A DNA stretch of 48,113 nucleotides, taken from Desulfarculus sp. (GTDB lineage: Bacteria; Desulfobacterota; Desulfarculia; Desulfarculales; Desulfarculaceae). The notes below the pieces were generated by a model, which searched no databases, was not told where the DNA came from, and was given only the letters and a program-made list of their open reading frames with translations. The stretch spans positions 1 to 48,113 of the forward strand of contig JACRDC010000113.1 of assembly GCA_016218705.1 (NCBI GenBank). Direction: 5' to 3'. The translations under genes and the position numbers were made by a program. Below are positions 35,716 through 43,536 of this stretch, one piece after another; the stretch's first letter is position 1, and each line of letters opens with the position of its first letter.

Positions 35716-35992
35716 CGAAGAAAAGCTGCAAATAATAAGGGAGTGTCTTCGAAATGATTTCCCTGAATATAACCTGGCTGATAAAAATGATTTTGACCGT
35801 ATAGCTTGGACGTTCAGGCTCACGACGAATGAGAAAATTTATCTAATTACCATCGGACGAGACTATATGGACGACCGGAGCGCCAGTGAGATCAAAGAGC
35901 ATTTAACAAGTTTTGGCTTACGAGAATTATTTAATGATAATAAAATAAAACGTGTTACATTAAAAACAAACCGCATAGAAAAAGAAGCTTAA
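35708..35992 (+). CDS. Unknown 94-residue protein in an AT-rich island
   Basis: A charged, soluble protein of 94 residues (about 30% Asp, Glu and Lys). The predicted order is helix, strands and helix (MFDEEKLQIIRECLRNDF, then WTFRLTTNEKIYLITIG, then SASEIKEHLTSFGLREL). I do not recognise the family. The base composition is about 35-38% GC against 70% in the neighbours, so transfer from another genome is likely. The start follows GGAGAG and overlaps the upstream gene by 8 bases. The HNH endonuclease gene follows 60 bases later. The two may form a unit, but no function is assigned. Confidence 0.75.
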   Translation: MFDEEKLQIIRECLRNDFPEYNLADKNDFDRIAWTFRLTTNEKIYLITIGRDYMDDRSASEIKEHLTSFGLRELFNDNKIKRVTLKTNRIEKEA

Positions 35993-36019
35993 AACATAAT
36001 CAAAACCATTATAATTAAA

Positions 36020-36037
36020 TGATAGCTTTTAGCTATA
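36020..36037. repeat. Short AT-rich inverted repeat between the two island genes
   Basis: ATAGCT-TTT-AGCTAT lies within this interval in the 60-bp gap. It could be an operator or a weak terminator. Confidence 0.35.
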
Positions 36038-36052
36038 GAATGCAAGGCAAGC

Positions 36053-36559
36053 GTGCCCGATCGACCAGCAATTCCCATAGAAGTTAAACGAAGAGTACTT
36101 ATGGAGTCAGGGTATAGATGTGCCATCCCAGCCTGCAGAGCATTGCCAACTGAAATTGCACATATTATACCATGGGCTGATTCAAAAAATAATGACTATC
36201 ATAACCTTATCGCCTTGTGTCCCAATTGCCATACACTTGCAGATAATGGTAAAATTGACCGGAAGGCGCTATTTGCCTATAAAAAGAAATTAATGTTTTT
36301 AAACGATGTTTATAGCAGATTTGAGATTGATGTCCTCGACCACCTAAGGACTAAGCCTCGTGCCGTTATTCCTGGAGAGTTAATAATAAAGAGATTACTG
36401 GAAGAAGGTATTGTTAAACTAGAATATGAAATAATGGTGCACCAATTCGGTGGGAAGGATGGTGTTCTTGGGGTTTTCTCGGTAGTATTGACTGACAAGG
36501 GGAGACGCCTGCTTGATGATTGGCTCAAAGTTGACAATACACTGACGTACGATAACTAA
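36053..36559 (+). CDS. HNH endonuclease-domain protein
   Basis: A 168-residue protein. The N-terminal HNH domain has a zinc knuckle (GYRCAIPACRA), the catalytic region TEIAHIIPWADSKNNDYHNLIALCPNCH and a second CxxC (CPNC). The C-terminal 80 residues look like a winged-helix or unknown domain ending in a charged tail (VLTDKGRRLLDDWLKVDN). The start is GTG at 36053 with AAGG upstream. It lies in the same AT-rich island as the 94-residue gene. Such HNH proteins occur in restriction, phage and defence settings and as solitary genes; a defence role is only a possibility. Confidence 0.85.
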   Translation: MPDRPAIPIEVKRRVLMESGYRCAIPACRALPTEIAHIIPWADSKNNDYHNLIALCPNCHTLADNGKIDRKALFAYKKKLMFLNDVYSRFEIDVLDHLRTKPRAVIPGELIIKRLLEEGIVKLEYEIMVHQFGGKDGVLGVFSVVLTDKGRRLLDDWLKVDNTLTYDN

Positions 36560-37138
36560 ATCTGCCTCTTCGTCGTTTCCTGTGGAATTGGGTTTTGCGG
36601 TTGCTCGGGGCACAAGCTTGTAGGTTGGGTCTCGCGCAGCGAAACCCAACATCTTCATTCCTGCCGCACCCGGCGCATGCCAAATGAAGATGTTGGGTTA
36701 CGGGGCCGTTGGCCCCTAACCCAACCTACAAGAGCCGTGGCCCTCGGCCTGCCGCGGGTGGCCCGGACAACTTGTTGTCCGGGTGCCGAAGGCACAAGAG
36801 GTTCCTTGCTGCGTAGCCTGCCGTCTAACCAGCAGCCTCCTGCCCGTCAACCCTTTCCCCAACCTCTTGCCGCCGCGCGGCCACGCCGTCACCCGTGCCC
36901 ATGGTCACCCATAAAGATCAAGCAGGGTGGATTGCTTCGCCGCACCTCAACCGGGTGCTCCTCGCCATGACACTATTGCCGGAGGCCCCCTCACCCCGGC
37001 CCTCTCCCCCGGTGGGGGCGAGGGTGTGGGACGGGAGCCGCCGGCCCCGGCCAATTCCACCACCCCATTCGGCCCGTTTACGCCCAGCGGCGGGCTCGCC
37101 GCCCAGCGGCGGGCTCGCGGCCCCGCCGCGGCGCGAGG
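36560..37138. other. Repeat-packed intergenic region right of the AT-rich island
   Basis: No gene is supported. From left to right it holds the nested GTAGGTTGGGT palindrome (36617-36732), the perfect palindrome CCGGACAACTTGTTGTCCGG (36763-36782), a fragment resembling the TCATTGCGAG element near 36930-36960, a CCCCTCACCCCGGCCCTCTC block near 36990, and a duplicated CCCAGCGGCGGGCTCG (about 37083-37115). Confidence 0.6.
36617..36732. repeat. Nested GTAGGTTGGGT palindromic element
   Basis: The outer arms CTTGTAGGTTGGGT (36617-36630) and ACCCAACCTACAAG (36719-36732) are perfect inverted repeats. The inner arms AACCCAACATCTTCATT (36643-36659) and AATGAAGATGTTGGGTT (36683-36699) are also perfect. 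The sequence type is common in intergenic DNA of many bacteria and is probably a non-autonomous repeat. Confidence 0.85.
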
Positions 37139-37513
37139 TTACCAGTGGTGCCGGGGGCCGTGGGGCGGCTGCCAGCGGTGCTGATGGTGGTGATGGGGCC
37201 AGGGGCCGGGCAGGCGCACGGTGAGGTGACGCGGCCCCAGCACCAGATGGGGGGGCAGGCTGGGACCCCACAGCCAACGCCCGCCGCTGAGCCAGAAGTA
37301 CTGGCCGCGCAGGGGGTCGTAGTAGACCTGCTGGCCGGGGTAGTAGTGGTAGGTGTAGACCGGGGCCGCCGGCGGGGGCGCCACCACCACGGCCGGCGGC
37401 GGCGGGCAGAGACCCACGGAGATGCTCAAGGACGGGTGGCCGGCCTGGGCGGGCTGGGCCAGCACGGCGGCCAAAGCCGCCGCGCCCAGGGCCAGGGTAA
37501 GCTTCTTGTTCAT
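37139..37513 (-). CDS. Exported His/Tyr/Pro-rich protein
   Basis: A 124-residue secreted protein. A signal peptide (KLTLALGAAALAAVLAQPAQA) is followed by a Pro-rich segment and the aromatic block YHYYPGQQVYYDPLRGQYFW, then LSGGRWLWGPSLPPHL. The C-terminus is rich in His (PHHHHQHRW, HGPRHHW). The pattern YYP..VYYD..R..YFW...W resembles small exported proteins seen in several proteobacteria whose role is unknown. The His-rich tail suggests metal binding. The ATG at 37513 has GGGAGGAC upstream. It lies third in a row of small envelope genes behind a sigma-54 promoter. Confidence 0.8.
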   Translation of the reverse strand: MNKKLTLALGAAALAAVLAQPAQAGHPSLSISVGLCPPPPAVVVAPPPAAPVYTYHYYPGQQVYYDPLRGQYFWLSGGRWLWGPSLPPHLVLGPRHLTVRLPGPWPHHHHQHRWQPPHGPRHHW

Positions 37514-37586
37514 GACGTCCTCCCTGATTGCTTGGCCCAAGGCCCTGGCCGGAGGCCGGGGGATGGCCGGCTCCCTCTGTGGACCG

Positions 37587-37775
37587 TTAGCGCCAATGGC
37601 CATGGTGCCAACCGCCGTGCCGATAGGGTGCCACCCAGGGCGCGGGGCGGTGGTGTCCGTGCCAGCGGCCATGGCCGCCATCATGGTAGGGGGCGGCCAC
37701 CACGCAGCCCATGAGGCTGGTCAAGGCCAGGAGCAGCAGCGAGGCCACGGCGGTGATGAGGGCGCGGCGGGACAT
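37587..37775 (-). CDS. Small His-rich lipoprotein
   Basis: A 62-residue lipoprotein. The signal ends in a lipobox LTSLMGC with the lipidated Cys at residue 24. The mature part is only 39 residues and very rich in His, Gly and Trp (HDGGHGRWHGHH, then RHGGWHHGHWR). The ribosome binding site AAGGAGGT is nearly perfect. It could bind metal ions at the membrane surface, which is inferred from composition alone. It lies 73 bases upstream of the exported His/Tyr-rich gene and about 100 bases downstream of the Lys/Pro-rich exported gene, all in the same direction. Confidence 0.8.
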   Translation of the reverse strand: MSRRALITAVASLLLLALTSLMGCVVAAPYHDGGHGRWHGHHRPAPWVAPYRHGGWHHGHWR

Positions 37776-37875
37776 GGCGATTACCTCCTTGGTATTTGTG
37801 CTGCCTTCTGGGGGGGCGGCGGCCCCGCCGGGCTGGGGTGCCGGGGGGCCGCCGCTGACCAGGAGGCGGGAGAGG

Positions 37876-38307
37876 TTACTTCTTCTCGGGCGCGGCCGGG
37901 GTGACGGTCTTATCCGGCGCGGCCTTGGTCTCCGGGGTCTTGGTGGGCTCGGCCTTGACCGCCGGGGCGGGGATGGCGGCCTTGGTCTCCGGGGCCTTGG
38001 TGGGCTCGGCCTTCAGCGCCGAGGCCGGCATGGCCTTGGCCGGGGTGGCCTTGCTGTCAACCGCCTTGGGCAGGTCCACCATGACCTTCTTGCCCTTGAC
38101 GTCCACCTCCATCTTGCCGTCCTTGATGGCCTTGAGGCTGCCGTCCACCTTGTTGCCGTCGCACTTGTCCTTGGCCTGCATCAGGGTGTAGGCGCCCTGC
38201 TTCTCGCAGAGGTTCAGCTTGTCGCCCACCTTGGGGGCGCTGGCCAGGGCCAGTCCGGGGATGGCCAGGGCGACGATCAGGGCGGTGGCGCTCGCTATCT
38301 TCTTCAT
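37876..38307 (-). CDS. Exported Lys/Pro/Ala-rich protein with internal repeats
   Basis: A 143-residue exported protein. A signal peptide (KKIASATALIVALAIPGLALA) precedes a small domain of about 70 residues with two Cys (NLCEKQGAYTLMQAKDKCDG) likely to form a disulfide. The C-terminal half is a low-complexity tail with two copies of KAEPTKxPETKAA, matched by a direct repeat in the DNA. The ribosome binding site is AAGGAG. It is the first gene after a perfect sigma-54 promoter match about 60-70 bases upstream. No family is recognised; a cell-wall- or surface-associated role is possible. Confidence 0.8.
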   Translation of the reverse strand: MKKIASATALIVALAIPGLALASAPKVGDKLNLCEKQGAYTLMQAKDKCDGNKVDGSLKAIKDGKMEVDVKGKKVMVDLPKAVDSKATPAKAMPASALKAEPTKAPETKAAIPAPAVKAEPTKTPETKAAPDKTVTPAAPEKK

Positions 38308-38380
38308 GGTCCGTGCTCCTTATGTCCGTTGTTGTGGTCTTTTGTTCTTCGCGGGGTTCGCCCCGCTTGCCAGGGGATAG

Positions 38381-38396
38381 AGCAACCGGCGTGCCA
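38381..38396 (-). promoter_or_regulatory. Sigma-54 (RpoN) promoter
   Basis: On the minus strand TGGCACGCCGGTTGCT matches the consensus TGGCACG-N4-TTGCW at every fixed position, with correct -24/-12 spacing. The predicted start point lies about 60 bases before the ATG at 38307. Confidence 0.75.
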
Positions 38397-38401
38397 TGCT
38401 G

Positions 38402-38411
38402 CAACATGTTG
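38402..38411. promoter_or_regulatory. Palindrome CAACATGTTG next to the sigma-54 promoter
   Basis: A perfect 10-bp palindrome begins 6 bases upstream of the -24 element. It could bind a regulator. Weak on its own. Confidence 0.35.
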
Positions 38412-38457
38412 AATTGACGTTGATTATTTGATGTGGCCCTGGCGGGGCCGGGGGGCG

Positions 38458-38474
38458 TGCGCAATCTTTGCGCA
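38458..38474. promoter_or_regulatory. Candidate upstream activator site
   Basis: TGCGCAA-TCT-TTGCGCA is a perfect 7-bp-arm inverted repeat about 60-75 bases upstream of the sigma-54 -24 element, a normal place for an enhancer-binding protein. A further half site TTGCGC lies at about 38491. Confidence 0.5.
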
Positions 38475-38678
38475 AGAGGGGAGCGTTCTTTTGCGCTAGG
38501 AGGGCCAGGATGGGGTGTGCCAAGAAGGGGGGCTGGCGATAGGCCAGGCATGCCCTCAAGGCTAGCCAGCCGGCGGGTTACGCTTGGCTAACCCGCCCTA
38601 CGTTCTCATCCATTCTTGGAAGGCTGCCATGGTGAGCCGGGCGTGAGCTTTTTGAGGCAAAAATTAAGGAACAGGCTC
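38475..38678. other. Intergenic region between the sigma-54 unit and rnc
   Basis: No gene is seen. GGCGGGTTA (38572-38580) and TAACCCGCC (38589-38597) form a hairpin of a type common in intergenic repeats. Confidence 0.5.
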
Positions 38679-39446
38679 TCAGCGGGAGCCGCCAGCATCG
38701 GTTGGCGGAAGGGCCTCGCCCGACCCGTCATCGCCAGCCGCGGCTCGCGGCCAGAGGTCCAGGCCTTGTTGGGCGGCGTGCTGCTCGGCCTCTTTTTTTG
38801 AGCGGCCCTGGCCGGTGGCCACGGCCTGGCCGTCAATCTCCACGCTGACCAAAAAGAGCTTGTCGTGGTCCGGCCCCTCGGCGGAGAGCAGCAGGTAGCG
38901 GGGAGTGATGTGCAGGGCCTCCTGCACCCGTTCCTGCAGGCGGGTCTTGTAATCCTTCTTGGGGGCGCGCAGGATGGCCTGCTCGGCCACCGGCCCCAGC
39001 AGGTTCAGGAGCACCTGGCGGGCGGCCTCCAGGCCACCGTCGAGGTAGATGGCGGCGGCCACCGCCTCCAGGGCGTCGGCCAGGATGCTGGGCTTCTGGT
39101 GGCCGTTCTGGCTTTCCTCGCCCTTGCCCAAGAGAAGGTAATGGCCCAGGCCCAGGGTGCCGGCGGTGGCGGCCAGGCGGCCCTCGTTGACCACGCCGGA
39201 GCGGGCCTTGCTGAGCTGCCCCTCGCTGGCCTGGGGAAAGCGCTCGAAGAGAAGCTGGGTTATCACCAGCTCCAGCACGGCGTCGCCCAAGAATTCCATG
39301 CGCTCGTTGGATTCGCCGGCCTGATCGGGGTGTTCATGCACGTAGGAGGAGTGGCGCAGGGCCGCCTCCAGAAGCCCCAGGTCATGGAAGTGGTAGCCCA
39401 GCTTGTCCGACAATTCCGCCAGGGCGGCGGCGCGTTCCTGGTCCAT
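38679..39446 (-). CDS. rnc: Ribonuclease III
   Basis: A 255-residue double-strand-specific endoribonuclease for rRNA and mRNA processing. The signature NERMEFLGDAVLE is at residues 47-59, with the metal-binding Glu/Asp pair, and ADALEAVAAAIYLDGG holds the second acidic pair. A double-stranded RNA-binding domain follows (about 170-240, TGQGRSKKEAEQHAAQQGL). A 20-residue Gly/Asp tail exceeds the usual length (E. coli RNase III has 226). The gene appears to be alone here, without lepB or era next to it, and is divergent from the glycosyltransferase gene. Confidence 0.97.
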   Translation of the reverse strand: MDQERAAALAELSDKLGYHFHDLGLLEAALRHSSYVHEHPDQAGESNERMEFLGDAVLELVITQLLFERFPQASEGQLSKARSGVVNEGRLAATAGTLGLGHYLLLGKGEESQNGHQKPSILADALEAVAAAIYLDGGLEAARQVLLNLLGPVAEQAILRAPKKDYKTRLQERVQEALHITPRYLLLSAEGPDHDKLFLVSVEIDGQAVATGQGRSKKEAEQHAAQQGLDLWPRAAAGDDGSGEALPPTDAGGSR

Positions 39447-39553
39447 GGGCCTTGCTCCTTGCCAATCCCAGTATCGTCACCCAGCCGGCGCCTGTCAACG
39501 CGCCTCGTGCCCACGGCCCTTGACGCCGTGGCCGGCCTGCCGTATTAAGTGCC

Positions 39554-40666
39554 ATGATGTACGGCGTTTTGCACACCGAATGGTCCAACGGCTGGGGCGG
39601 CCAGGAGATACGCATCCTGGACGAGTGCCTGGGCATGGCCCAGCGCGGCCACCGCGTGGAGCTGGCCGGCTGCCCGGAGGGCAAGCTCAGGGCGCGGGCC
39701 ACGGCGGCGGGGCTGACCTTCCTTCCCCTGGCCATGGCCGGCCCCTGGGACCTGCCGGCGCTCTGGCGGCTCAAGGGGCTTATCAGGGAGCGGGGCATCC
39801 AGGTGGTGCACACCCACTCCTCGGTGGACTCCTGGCTGGGGGGCATGGCCGCCCGCCTGGCGGGGGTGGCCTGCGTGCGCTGCCGCCACCTGAGCGTGCC
39901 GGTGAGCAAGAACCCCCTGAACATCGTCTACCGCCTGCCCGGGGCGGTGATAACCACCGGCCAGGGCATTCGCCGCCATCTGGTGGAGGACTACGGCCTG
40001 GCCCCGGGGCGGGTATTTTCCATACCCACGGGGGTGGACACCGTCCGCTTCGCGCCGGCCCCGCCCGGCGAGGGCCTCATGGCCGAGCTGGGGCTGGAGC
40101 CCGGCCAGCCGGTGGTGGCGGTGGTGGCGGTCTTGCGCTCCTGGAAGCGCCACGATCTCTTTTGCCAGATGGCCCGCCAGGTGCTGGACCAGCGGCCAAG
40201 CACGCGCTTTCTCATCGTGGGCGACGGCCCGGGGCGGGCGCGGGTGGCCGGCTACCTGGACGACATGGGCCTGCGGCCGGCGGCGATAATGACCGGCCAC
40301 CGCGAGGACGTGCAGCGTATACTACCCTTGTGCGCGGTCTGCGTGCTGGCCAGCGACAAGGCCGAGGGGGTCTCCCAGGCGGTGTTGCAGGAATTGGCCA
40401 TGGAGCGGGCGGTGGTGGCCTCGGCGGCCGGCGACTCGCCCGAGGTGGTGCGCCACGGGCAGACCGGGCTGTTGGTGCCGCCGGGGGAGCTTGCGCCCCT
40501 GACGGCGGCGGTGCTGCGCCTGTTGGACGACGAGGACCTGCGCCGGCGCCTGGGACAGAACGGCCGGCGCCTGGTGCTGGAAAGCTACTCGCGGGAGCGC
40601 ATGCTCGAGGCCACCGAGGAGGTATACGCCCAGGTGCTGGCCAATCACGGGGGGGATGGCGCTTGA
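39554..40666 (+). CDS. GT4-family glycosyltransferase
   Basis: A 370-residue GT-B glycosyltransferase. The N-terminal acceptor domain starts GVLHTEWSNGWGGQEIRILDE. The C-terminal nucleotide-sugar domain has VVAVLRSWKRHDLFCQM and the GT4 EX7E-like region DKAEGVSQAVLQELAMERAVVA, followed by GDSPEVVRHGQTGLLVPPG. It likely transfers a hexose during lipopolysaccharide or exopolysaccharide assembly; donor and acceptor are unknown. Its stop overlaps the ATG of the polysaccharide deacetylase (TGATG), so the two act together. Confidence 0.92.
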   Translation: MMYGVLHTEWSNGWGGQEIRILDECLGMAQRGHRVELAGCPEGKLRARATAAGLTFLPLAMAGPWDLPALWRLKGLIRERGIQVVHTHSSVDSWLGGMAARLAGVACVRCRHLSVPVSKNPLNIVYRLPGAVITTGQGIRRHLVEDYGLAPGRVFSIPTGVDTVRFAPAPPGEGLMAELGLEPGQPVVAVVAVLRSWKRHDLFCQMARQVLDQRPSTRFLIVGDGPGRARVAGYLDDMGLRPAAIMTGHREDVQRILPLCAVCVLASDKAEGVSQAVLQELAMERAVVASAAGDSPEVVRHGQTGLLVPPGELAPLTAAVLRLLDDEDLRRRLGQNGRRLVLESYSRERMLEATEEVYAQVLANHGGDGA

Positions 40667-41460
40667 TGGAATGGCTGGCCACCGGCCTGGGCTGCGGCCT
40701 GTTGGCCGCCGGGTTCAGCGCCCGCTACAACTGGTGGCGCCGGCGGCTGACCGGCCTGCCGGTCTTGATGTACCACCACGTCACCGACGAGCTCAACGGC
40801 ACGTCCCTGGCCAAGCTCAGGGTGAGCCCCAGGCGCTTCGCCCGCCAACTGGATTACCTGCTGGACCATGGCTACGTGGCCCTGACCCTCAGCCAGGCCT
40901 TAAGCCACGCGCAGTCCGGCGGGCTCACCCGGGCGGTGGCCATCACCTTTGACGACGGCTACCAGGACTTCCACAGCCAGGCCTGGCCCCTGCTCCAGGA
41001 ACGGGGCATGAGCGCCACGGTCTTTCTGGTCACCGGCGCCCTGGACGACTGCAACCGCTGGGACCTGGACAAGGGCGAACCCCAGGAAGGCATCCTCACC
41101 CGCCAGCAGGTGATCGAGCTGGACGGCCAGGGCGTGGAGTTCGGCGGGCACACCCACCGCCACAAGAACCTGAGCCAACTGGACGAGCGGGGCCTGCGCC
41201 TGGAGATCACCGGCTGCCAGAAGGCCATCTCCGACATTCTGGGCCGGCCGGCCAAGGTCTTCAGCTACCCCTACGGCCTGGTGGACCAGGCCGCCCTGGA
41301 GGCCGTGCACCGCGCCGGCTTCACCTACGCCTGCACCACCAAGCCCGGCCTCTTCGGCGCCGAGACCAACCCTCTTTTGGTGCCGCGCATCATCGTCAAG
41401 CGCTCCGACGACCTGCTGGACTTTCGCCTCAAGCTCACCCGGGGCAGGAGCCGGTTTTAG
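40666..41460 (+). CDS. Membrane-anchored polysaccharide deacetylase (NodB/CE4 family)
   Basis: A 264-residue protein with a short N-terminal membrane anchor (WLATGLGCGLLAAGFSA) and a NodB domain. The metal-binding AITFDDGYQDF (first Asp is the catalytic base) and GGHTHRHKNL (His pair) are intact. Later SYPYGLVDQAALEAV matches motif 3. It probably removes N-acetyl groups from a cell-surface glycan built with the upstream glycosyltransferase. Translation is coupled to that gene by the TGATG overlap. A longer open frame upstream of the ATG only shadows the glycosyltransferase. Confidence 0.92.
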   Translation: MEWLATGLGCGLLAAGFSARYNWWRRRLTGLPVLMYHHVTDELNGTSLAKLRVSPRRFARQLDYLLDHGYVALTLSQALSHAQSGGLTRAVAITFDDGYQDFHSQAWPLLQERGMSATVFLVTGALDDCNRWDLDKGEPQEGILTRQQVIELDGQGVEFGGHTHRHKNLSQLDERGLRLEITGCQKAISDILGRPAKVFSYPYGLVDQAALEAVHRAGFTYACTTKPGLFGAETNPLLVPRIIVKRSDDLLDFRLKLTRGRSRF

Positions 41461-41574
41461 GCCGCGGGCCGGGGTGGGGCGGGGCGCCCGCCGCCGGGCC
41501 ATGAGGGGTAGGGGGTGGGTGGAAGTGCCAGGGCGCTTGGCGGCGGCGGTTGCCAGGCCGCCGAGCCGGAAGAC

Positions 41575-41595
41575 GGGCGGGGATAAAACCCGCCC
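41575..41595. repeat. GC hairpin repeat, copy 3
   Basis: GGGCGGGG-ATAAAA-CCCGCCC lies in the 195-bp gap between the deacetylase and murA. The preceding AGACGGGCGGGG also precedes copy 1. Confidence 0.7.
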
Positions 41596-41655
41596 CCACC
41601 AAATCAACCAAGCAGTTTCCCTTGCCCCGCCCGGGGCAAGCCGCGAGGTATAGCC

Positions 41656-42924
<1,269 letters not shown>

Positions 42925-42943
42925 ACCGTCCCCCAAGACCTCG

Positions 42944-43486
42944 CTAGCGCGCCGTCGCCGGCACGCCTTGCGGCTCGCCCCCCGGGGATGTGGCCGGCGG
43001 GGCGGGCTGGGCCGCTGGCTTGCCGCCTTCCGGGGGCGCTGGCGTGGGCGCCGCCGCCTCGCCGGCCTTCCGGGCGGCCTGGGCCGCGGCTTCTGGCAAT
43101 ATGCGCAACAGAACCGCTATGGGTGGGTCCTTACGGTTCGGGTCGGCCAGGTAGTACTGGTCCAGGGAGGCGGCCAGCTCACCCAGGCTCAGGCCCTTGA
43201 GCTGGGTCAGGGCCTGGGTGGAGCTTTTGGGCGCCAACTGCACGTACTGCAAAGCGTCCAGCACCCCGCGCAGATAGGAGAACTTGAGGAGCATCTCGTT
43301 CTGGTCGGCGTCGCCAGGGTGCCAGGCGCTGGCCGGCAACAGGCGCAGGTCCTGGGCGCCCTGCACCGGCGCCACCACGTAGGGATCCTCGGCCCCGGCC
43401 GGCGCCGCCGCCAGGCACAAGAGCAGGCCGAATAAAATCACGGACGGCTTCTTAAGTTTGTTGACAGTCCTTCCGATAAATGCCAT
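42944..43486 (-). CDS. Exported protein of unknown function
   Basis: A 180-residue protein with an N-terminal signal peptide ([19 protein letters not shown]) and a helical core of about 95 residues ([16 protein letters not shown], then [20 protein letters not shown]). A Pro/Ala-rich low-complexity C-terminus follows (about 135-180). The helical core loosely recalls small periplasmic proteins of the Rap1a/Tai type, but the match is not convincing. It is divergent from the giant coiled-coil gene with only 50 bases between start codons, so the two may share control and possibly function. Confidence 0.8.
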   Translation of the reverse strand: MAFIGRTVNKLKKPSVILFGLLLCLAAAPAGAEDPYVVAPVQGAQDLRLLPASAWHPGDADQNEMLLKFSYLRGVLDALQYVQLAPKSSTQALTQLKGLSLGELAASLDQYYLADPNRKDPPIAVLLRILPEAAAQAARKAGEAAAPTPAPPEGGKPAAQPAPPATSPGGEPQGVPATAR

Positions 43487-43536
43487 GATTTAATGACCTT
43501 TTTTAGGGCCTTCCCCAGGCCCCCCCGAGGGAGTGC
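43487..43536. promoter_or_regulatory. Short divergent promoter region
   Basis: Fifty bases separate two divergent start codons. An AT-rich stretch (TTTAATGACCTTTTTTAGGG) is followed by C-rich sequence and the GAGGGAG ribosome binding site. The promoters must overlap the coding starts or each other. Confidence 0.4.

Noticed and set aside
37900-38020. Direct repeats resembling a short CRISPR-like array
   Set aside because: They lie inside the reading frame of the exported Lys/Pro/Ala-rich protein and encode the repeated KAEPTKxPETKAA peptide.
39403-40665. Upstream extension of the polysaccharide deacetylase frame
   Set aside because: It overlaps the glycosyltransferase in another frame. The residues are Gly/Arg/Pro noise, and the deacetylase begins normally at the TGATG junction.
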